Below are positions 60,003 to 64,000 of a stretch of 64,000 nucleotides of DNA, piece after piece. Numbering within the stretch: position 1 is the first letter of the stretch; every line of letters begins with the position of its first letter. Made by a program: the position numbers and the translations under genes. Below the pieces are notes generated by a model. The model worked only from the letters and a program-made list of their open reading frames with translations. It had not been told where the DNA came from and did no database searches. The stretch is from Nocardia mikamii NBRC 108933 (GTDB lineage: Bacteria; Actinomycetota; Actinomycetes; Mycobacteriales; Mycobacteriaceae), in contig NZ_BDCM01000003.1 in NCBI RefSeq assembly GCF_001613505.1, forward strand, positions 310,001 through 374,000. Reading direction: 5' to 3'.

Positions 60003-61378
60003 GCGCGGAATCGGCTGCCGCCGAACCGGTTACGCTCAGCGACGGGGTTCGTGCGGTACTGGCGGACGCGCTCGGCACCTCGATCACCGAGGTCACGATG
60101 CGGCAGTTCACCGGGGGCGCGAGCCGGCAGGTGTACGCGGTCGAGGCCCGCGACGACACCGGCGCCGCGGTACGGGCCGTGCTACGGCGGGACCCGCCCG
60201 GCCACGGCGATTCGGCGCGAATGCACGCCGAGGCGGTCTGCCTGCGGGCGGCCGGTGCTGCCGGAGTGCCGGTGCCCGCCGTCCTCGCGGACGGGGCGAC
60301 CGCACCCGGGATCGAGGCCCCGTATCTGCTGATGGAGCGTGTCGACGGCGAGTCGATTCCCCGGAAACTGCACCGGGATCCGGCATTCGCCGCGGTGCGC
60401 GACCGGCTGGCCGGCGATCTCGGCTACGTCCTGGGGCTGATCCACCGCACCCCGCTGGACACCCTGGACATCCTCGACGATCACGACCCGCTCGCCGCCC
60501 TCGAACAGATCTATCGCGACCTGGACGATCCGCGGCCGGCGGTCGAGGCCGGACTGTGCTGGCTGCGCGAACACCGGCCCGCCGAACGCCCGAAAGCGCT
60601 GGTGCACGGCGACTTCCGGCTGGGAAACTTTCTGATCGAGCCGGACGGCGTGCGCGCGGTGCTGGATTGGGAACTGGCCCATCTCGGCAATCCGATCGAG
60701 GATCTGGGCTGGTTGTGTGTGCGGGCATGGCGGTTCGGCGCCGAGGCGCCGGTGGGCGGGCTGGGCAGTCGGCAGCAACTCCTGGACGGTTACGAACGGT
60801 CCGCGGGCTACCGGCCCACCGCGGCGGAACTGCACTGGTGGGAAGTCTTCGGTACGTTGAAATGGCTGGTGCTCAGTCGTTTTCAGGCGCATCGACATCT
60901 CGGTGGGGACGAGCGCTCGCTCGAACTCGCCGCGATCGGGCGCCGGGTGTGCGAATCGGAATACGATCTGCTCACCGTCCTGGACCTGCTCGACAAGACC
61001 GTCTCGGCTCCATCTCCCTCGGAAACGCTTGCGACCGTGCACGATCGGCCGCATCCGACGGAGATCCTCGAACTGGTCGCCGATACGCTGGCCGCAGAGA
61101 TCGGACCCGTACTCCCGCCCGAACAGTCGCGCTCGCGCTACCTGCTGCGCGTGTGCGCCAACCTGCTCGGCATCGCCGCACGGGAGCTGGCCGCCGGGCC
61201 CGCCGCCACCGCCGAAGTGCACAGCCGGCTGGCGGCGCTGGGCTGTGAGTCCGAAGCGGAGCTGGCCGCGCGGCTGCGCTCCGGCGCGGCGTCGTACACC
61301 GACGATGCGGTGCGCGCGGCGATCTCGGCCGCGGTTCTCGCGCGACTGCGGATCGCGAATCCACGCCACCTCAGGTAA
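59993..61378 (+). CDS. APH-like kinase with C-terminal helical domain
   Basis: A 461-residue phosphotransferase of the aminoglycoside-kinase fold. FTGGASRQVYAVEARDD is the nucleotide loop near residue 40, HGDFRLGN (205-212) is the catalytic loop with Asp207, and VLDWELAHLGNP holds the metal Asp225. The last ~110 residues (from about 350, PTEILELVADTLAAEIGPVL) form an added helical domain like the DUF6285 family. With the acyl-CoA dehydrogenase this reproduces ACAD11 in two genes; such pairs phosphorylate a 4-hydroxyacyl-CoA so that it can be rearranged. GTG 59993 or 59999 may start it. Confidence 0.82.
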   Translation: MAVSAESAAAEPVTLSDGVRAVLADALGTSITEVTMRQFTGGASRQVYAVEARDDTGAAVRAVLRRDPPGHGDSARMHAEAVCLRAAGAAGVPVPAVLADGATAPGIEAPYLLMERVDGESIPRKLHRDPAFAAVRDRLAGDLGYVLGLIHRTPLDTLDILDDHDPLAALEQIYRDLDDPRPAVEAGLCWLREHRPAERPKALVHGDFRLGNFLIEPDGVRAVLDWELAHLGNPIEDLGWLCVRAWRFGAEAPVGGLGSRQQLLDGYERSAGYRPTAAELHWWEVFGTLKWLVLSRFQAHRHLGGDERSLELAAIGRRVCESEYDLLTVLDLLDKTVSAPSPSETLATVHDRPHPTEILELVADTLAAEIGPVLPPEQSRSRYLLRVCANLLGIAARELAAGPAATAEVHSRLAALGCESEAELAARLRSGAASYTDDAVRAAISAAVLARLRIANPRHLR

Positions 61379-61396
61379 TCGCACAACGGCGACATC

Positions 61397-61431
61397 GGCC
61401 GGGAGTTACCGCTGTTCGGTAGCTCCCGGCC
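61397..61431. terminator. 15-bp hairpin ending the CoA operon
   Basis: Stem 61397-61411 pairs with 61417-61431 (one wobble), loop CTGTT, followed on the plus strand by GGTTCTCGTCTTC. It starts 19 bp after the APH-like stop and includes the stop codon of the convergent small gene. Confidence 0.7.
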
Positions 61432-61720
61432 GGTTCTCGTCTTCGCCCCGGCGCCGGATGTCGTCGGCCTCCCGTCGTATCACCGAAACAGTCTGCCGCT
61501 GTTCGGCTTCGAGTACCTCCGCGAGTGCCGATCGCTCGGCCTGATGGCGCGCCAGCAGTTCGGCGCTGTAGGCGGTCCACGCTTGTTCATCACGATCGGC
61601 CCGCGGCGAGTTCTCGCCGAATCCGAATTCGTTGGCGGGGTGTTCTCGGCAGAACCGGTCGAACAGCCGGCCCATCTCGATACTGTGCCGGCGGTTCAGC
61701 TGTATCCGTCGCGGATCCAT
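61406..61720 (-). CDS. hypothetical 104-residue charged protein
   Basis: A 104-residue, Arg/Glu-rich protein: MDPRRIQLNRRHSIEMGRLF, then WTAYSAELLARHQAERSALA and VLEAEQRQTVSVIRREADDI, which look like long helices, possibly a coiled coil. No family is recognised. The ATG at 61720 has a weak AGGA upstream, and the frame continues upstream without a start signal. Its stop is inside the terminator hairpin of the facing operon. It may be a spurious reading, but its helical pattern is regular. Confidence 0.4.
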   Translation of the reverse strand: MDPRRIQLNRRHSIEMGRLFDRFCREHPANEFGFGENSPRADRDEQAWTAYSAELLARHQAERSALAEVLEAEQRQTVSVIRREADDIRRRGEDENRPGATEQR

Positions 61721-61833
61721 CGAACCATCCTGACGAGTACGGCCAGGGGGAATCCAGCGTGGTCGGGAAACGCGACAGCGGCCCGGTGGCGACGGTCTCA
61801 CCGTCACCACCGGACCGCCGGGTCCGGCACGGT

Positions 61834-63354
61834 TCACGAGAACTGTTCGCGGAGATCGCGTTTGAGGATTTTGCCGGTGACGTTCTTGGGGAGCGCGTCG
61901 ATGAATTCCACTCGCCGCGGCACCTGGAATCCGCCCAGGTGTTCGCGGCAACCGGCGATGATGTCCTCGGCCGTGGCGGTCGCGTTGTCGCGCAGCACGA
62001 CCACCGCGCACACCACCTCACCCCAGGTGTCGTCGCGGACGCCGATCGCGGCGGCCTCGGCGACCTGCGGATTCCGGTACAGCGCCTGTTCGACCGTCAG
62101 CGACGCGACATTCTCACCGCCGCTGATGATCAGATCCTTCTTCCGGTCGACGATGTAGACGAAGCCCTCCTCGTCCTGGCGGACCATATCGCCGGTGCGG
62201 AACCAGCCGTCGGTGAACGACTCCGCGGTGGCCCGGGGATCGTTCCAGTAGCCGACGGTCACCTGATCCGCGCGCACCACCATCTCGCCGATCTGCCCCC
62301 GCGCGACATCGGCGAAATCCTCGTCGACGATGCGAACATCGGCCAGCCGCATGGGTTTTCCCGCCGAGGCGAGCAGATGGGTCTCCCCGCGCGCCGCACG
62401 CCGGTGGGCCTCCTCGTCCAGATGCAGGATGTTGCCGGCGAGTTCGGTCATCCCCATGCCCTGGTAGAAATCGCAGCCGAACCGCTCCAGTCCCGCCCGC
62501 AGCACCGCGGACGGAATGGCGGAGGAGCCGTAGCCGATCGCCCGCAGCGTCTTCAGCGAATGCCGCTCCAACGCCGGATCCTGCAGCAGGAAGTTGATCA
62601 TCGTCGGCGCCAGGCCGGTCTGGGTCACCTGCCATTCGTCGACCAGCCGCAGGAACGTCGCGTTGTCGTAGGCGCGCAGGATGCCCACGGTGGCGCCGAT
62701 CAGATGATTGACCAGCACCACGTAGCCGCCGACGTGGCACAGCGGGAAGCAGAACAGGAATACCGTCTCCTCCGCGACGGTCCACTGCAGGGCCGAAGAG
62801 GTGACGCCCGCAAGCAGATTGCGATGCGAGACCATGACGCCCTTCGGCGCGCCGGTCGTCCCGCTGGTGTAGACCAGCCACGCCACATCGTCGGGATCGG
62901 GACGGTAAGCAGGCGCCGCGGCCGAGGCCGTGCCGACGAACTCGTCCCATCCGAGCATGCCCGGTGCGGCGCCGATCGACACCACCGTGGTCACCGACGA
63001 AATCCGGTCGCGGATGCGGTCCACCAGGTCGGCGAATTCCGCGGCCACGATCAGCACCCGAGCACCGGAATGCTCGATCAGGCCGACGATCTGGTCCTCG
63101 TGCAACCGGAAGTTGAGGATCGTCAACGCCATTCCCGCCATCGGGACGCCGTAGTAGCACTCCAGATACTGCGGGCAGTTCGCCGACAGTATCGCCACCC
63201 GGTCGCCCGGCTCGGCCACGCCGAGCAGCGCATTCGCCAGGCGGCGGCAGCCGTCGCGCAATTGCCGGTAATCGATCACGTCCTGCTCGAAGCGCACCGC
63301 GATCCGGTCGGGGTGCTTGCGCGCCCCGTATTCGACGATGTCACCGATCAGCAT
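61834..63354 (-). CDS. acyl-CoA synthetase (AMP-forming)
   Basis: A 506-residue fatty-acyl-type CoA ligase: YTSGTTGAPKGVMVSHRNLL near residue 162, QGMGMTELAGNILH near 293, WFRTGDMVRQDEEGFVYIVD near 380, DRKKDLIISGGENV and the C-terminal PKNVTGKILKRDLREQF lysine. All adenylation motifs are intact. It is not FadD3 by the comparisons I can make. It is separated from the upstream cyclase-like gene by 48 bp and is probably co-transcribed with it. The substrate may be a small carboxylic acid of the neighbouring operon. Confidence 0.82.
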   Translation of the reverse strand: MLIGDIVEYGARKHPDRIAVRFEQDVIDYRQLRDGCRRLANALLGVAEPGDRVAILSANCPQYLECYYGVPMAGMALTILNFRLHEDQIVGLIEHSGARVLIVAAEFADLVDRIRDRISSVTTVVSIGAAPGMLGWDEFVGTASAAAPAYRPDPDDVAWLVYTSGTTGAPKGVMVSHRNLLAGVTSSALQWTVAEETVFLFCFPLCHVGGYVVLVNHLIGATVGILRAYDNATFLRLVDEWQVTQTGLAPTMINFLLQDPALERHSLKTLRAIGYGSSAIPSAVLRAGLERFGCDFYQGMGMTELAGNILHLDEEAHRRAARGETHLLASAGKPMRLADVRIVDEDFADVARGQIGEMVVRADQVTVGYWNDPRATAESFTDGWFRTGDMVRQDEEGFVYIVDRKKDLIISGGENVASLTVEQALYRNPQVAEAAAIGVRDDTWGEVVCAVVVLRDNATATAEDIIAGCREHLGGFQVPRRVEFIDALPKNVTGKILKRDLREQFS

Positions 63355-63402
63355 CTGTACGAACTCCTTGCCGATTCGAAATCCATGGCAGGTGCGCCCT
63401 TC

Positions 63403-64000
63403 TCACCGGATCGCGAGCGGGTTGATCGGTGAGCCGACGCCGCGCGTGAACTGCAGGGGCGGCCCGGCGTAGAAGAAGTCCCAGCGCCCGTCACCCGCGC
63501 AGGCCTGCGCCAGATCCTCGAAGTCGAGCATTTCCGCGAGGGTCAGGCCCATATCGCGGATGAGCACCATATGCAGTTCGAACGCGGTTCCGGGATGTTC
63601 GCCGGGCATGACCTCGACCGCCCAGTTGTCGGAGCCGACGACGGCGACGTCCTTGTCGCGCAGCCAGGTCGCGCACGCCAGGCTCAGACCCGGCTCACCG
63701 GCCATGAAGCCCTGCGGGTCACCGTCGGTGAGGAATTTCTTGCGCCAGCCCGTGCGGATCAACAGGATGTCACCGGCGCCGACGTCCACGCCCTGCGCGG
63801 CCGCGACGGCGTCGAGTTCGTCGGGACCGATCGCGGTTCCCGCCTCGAGCCAGTCCACGCCGCGATGGCGAGCCACGTCCAGCAGGACGCCGCGCCCGGC
63901 GATACCACCGGACTGGGTGTGGATGCCGCATTTGGCGGCGCCCTTGACCGTCACTCCGGAGCCGGGGTGGCCGTTGTACAGCTCGTCGTCGTAGTGCACG
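63403..64000 (-). CDS. cyclase family protein (kynurenine-formamidase-like), C-terminal part
   Basis: The last ~198 residues of a metal-dependent cyclase-type hydrolase; the start lies beyond the right edge. Visible are a GIHTQSGGIAGRGVLLDVAR segment, VGAGDILLIRTGWRKKFL, VVGSDNWAVEVMPGE and ELHMVLIRDMGLTLAEMLDF, typical of the larger actinobacterial members of this family. The family hydrolyses amide or lactone bonds; the first metal-binding motif (HxGTHxD type) should lie just outside the window. It probably heads the unit that includes the acyl-CoA synthetase. Confidence 0.78.
   Translation of the reverse strand, partial: VHYDDELYNGHPGSGVTVKGAAKCGIHTQSGGIAGRGVLLDVARHRGVDWLEAGTAIGPDELDAVAAAQGVDVGAGDILLIRTGWRKKFLTDGDPQGFMAGEPGLSLACATWLRDKDVAVVGSDNWAVEVMPGEHPGTAFELHMVLIRDMGLTLAEMLDFEDLAQACAGDGRWDFFYAGPPLQFTRGVGSPINPLAIR

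Overview
The window is high-GC actinobacterial DNA with dense, mostly intergenic-poor gene packing, GTG/TTG starts and long runs of ATGA-coupled genes. Gene content and order closely follow the M. tuberculosis regions Rv0757-Rv0759c (phoP-phoR-HIT), Rv3489-Rv3505 (small ORF-otsA-mce4-hsd4A-fdxD-fadE26-fadE27) and Rv3515c-Rv3553 (fadD19 ... ltp4-ltp3-cyp125-fadA5 ... echA20-ipdABC). The different linkage, an MbtH-like orphan and lineage-specific inserts point to a Mycobacteriales relative such as Nocardia (inference, from recalled gene order).

Layout. 1-9.5 kb: start of purB, a TetR gene that runs into it, an aminotransferase, an M23 peptidase, purD, a HIT protein, phoR/phoP, a tRNA-Thr with its own terminator, an orphan mbtH-like gene and a BpoC-like hydrolase. 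9.7-11.6 kb: a small conserved ORF and otsA. 11.9-22.1 kb: the complete mce4 sterol importer operon (yrbE4AB, mce4A-F, two Mce-associated proteins) on the minus strand. 22.4-26.1 kb: hsd4A, fdxD, fadE26 and fadE27 for cholesterol side-chain oxidation. 26.1-33.0 kb: an accessory insert (P-loop kinase, VOC protein, two alpha/beta hydrolases with a divergent LysR regulator, MFS exporter, ECF sigma factor). 33.3-44.3 kb: a second side-chain block (fadD19, another acyl-CoA synthetase, F420-type oxidoreductase, DUF35 protein, ltp4, ltp3, ketosteroid-isomerase-like protein, cyp125, fadA5). 44.6-48.3 kb: an inserted module (EspR-like HTH protein, membrane protein, ImmA/IrrE metallopeptidase, low-complexity secreted protein) containing a 72-bp tandem repeat. 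48.6-54.1 kb: the C/D-ring block (two SDRs divergent from echA20-ipdA-ipdB-ipdC). 54.2-64 kb: CMD and VOC proteins, TetR, then a tightly coupled CoA operon (CoA-transferase, HMG-CoA-lyase-like, SnoaL-like, acyl-CoA dehydrogenase, APH-like kinase), an acyl-CoA synthetase and a partial cyclase.

How it works together. Mce4 would import sterol; CYP125, FadD19, FadE26/27, Hsd4A, FadA5 and Ltp3/4 shorten the side chain; EchA20 and IpdABC open the last rings. KstR-type 14-bp boxes (TnnAACnnGTTnnA or one mismatch) precede essentially every side-chain/uptake transcription unit, while one exact KstR2-type box (AnCAAGnnCTTGnT) sits in the divergent promoter of the ring C/D block, so the two-regulator division known from M. 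tuberculosis is visible here.

Most unusual parts: (a) a conserved ~30-bp core, repeated in tandem at 46.2 kb and found singly at 52.9 kb, flanked at each site by different but self-complementary arms; (b) a split acyl-CoA dehydrogenase/APH-kinase pair resembling animal ACAD10/11 within a CoA operon; (c) the HTH/membrane/IrrE/low-complexity module inserted in the steroid cluster; (d) two TACCC-GGGTA palindromes between the exporter and sigma-factor genes.
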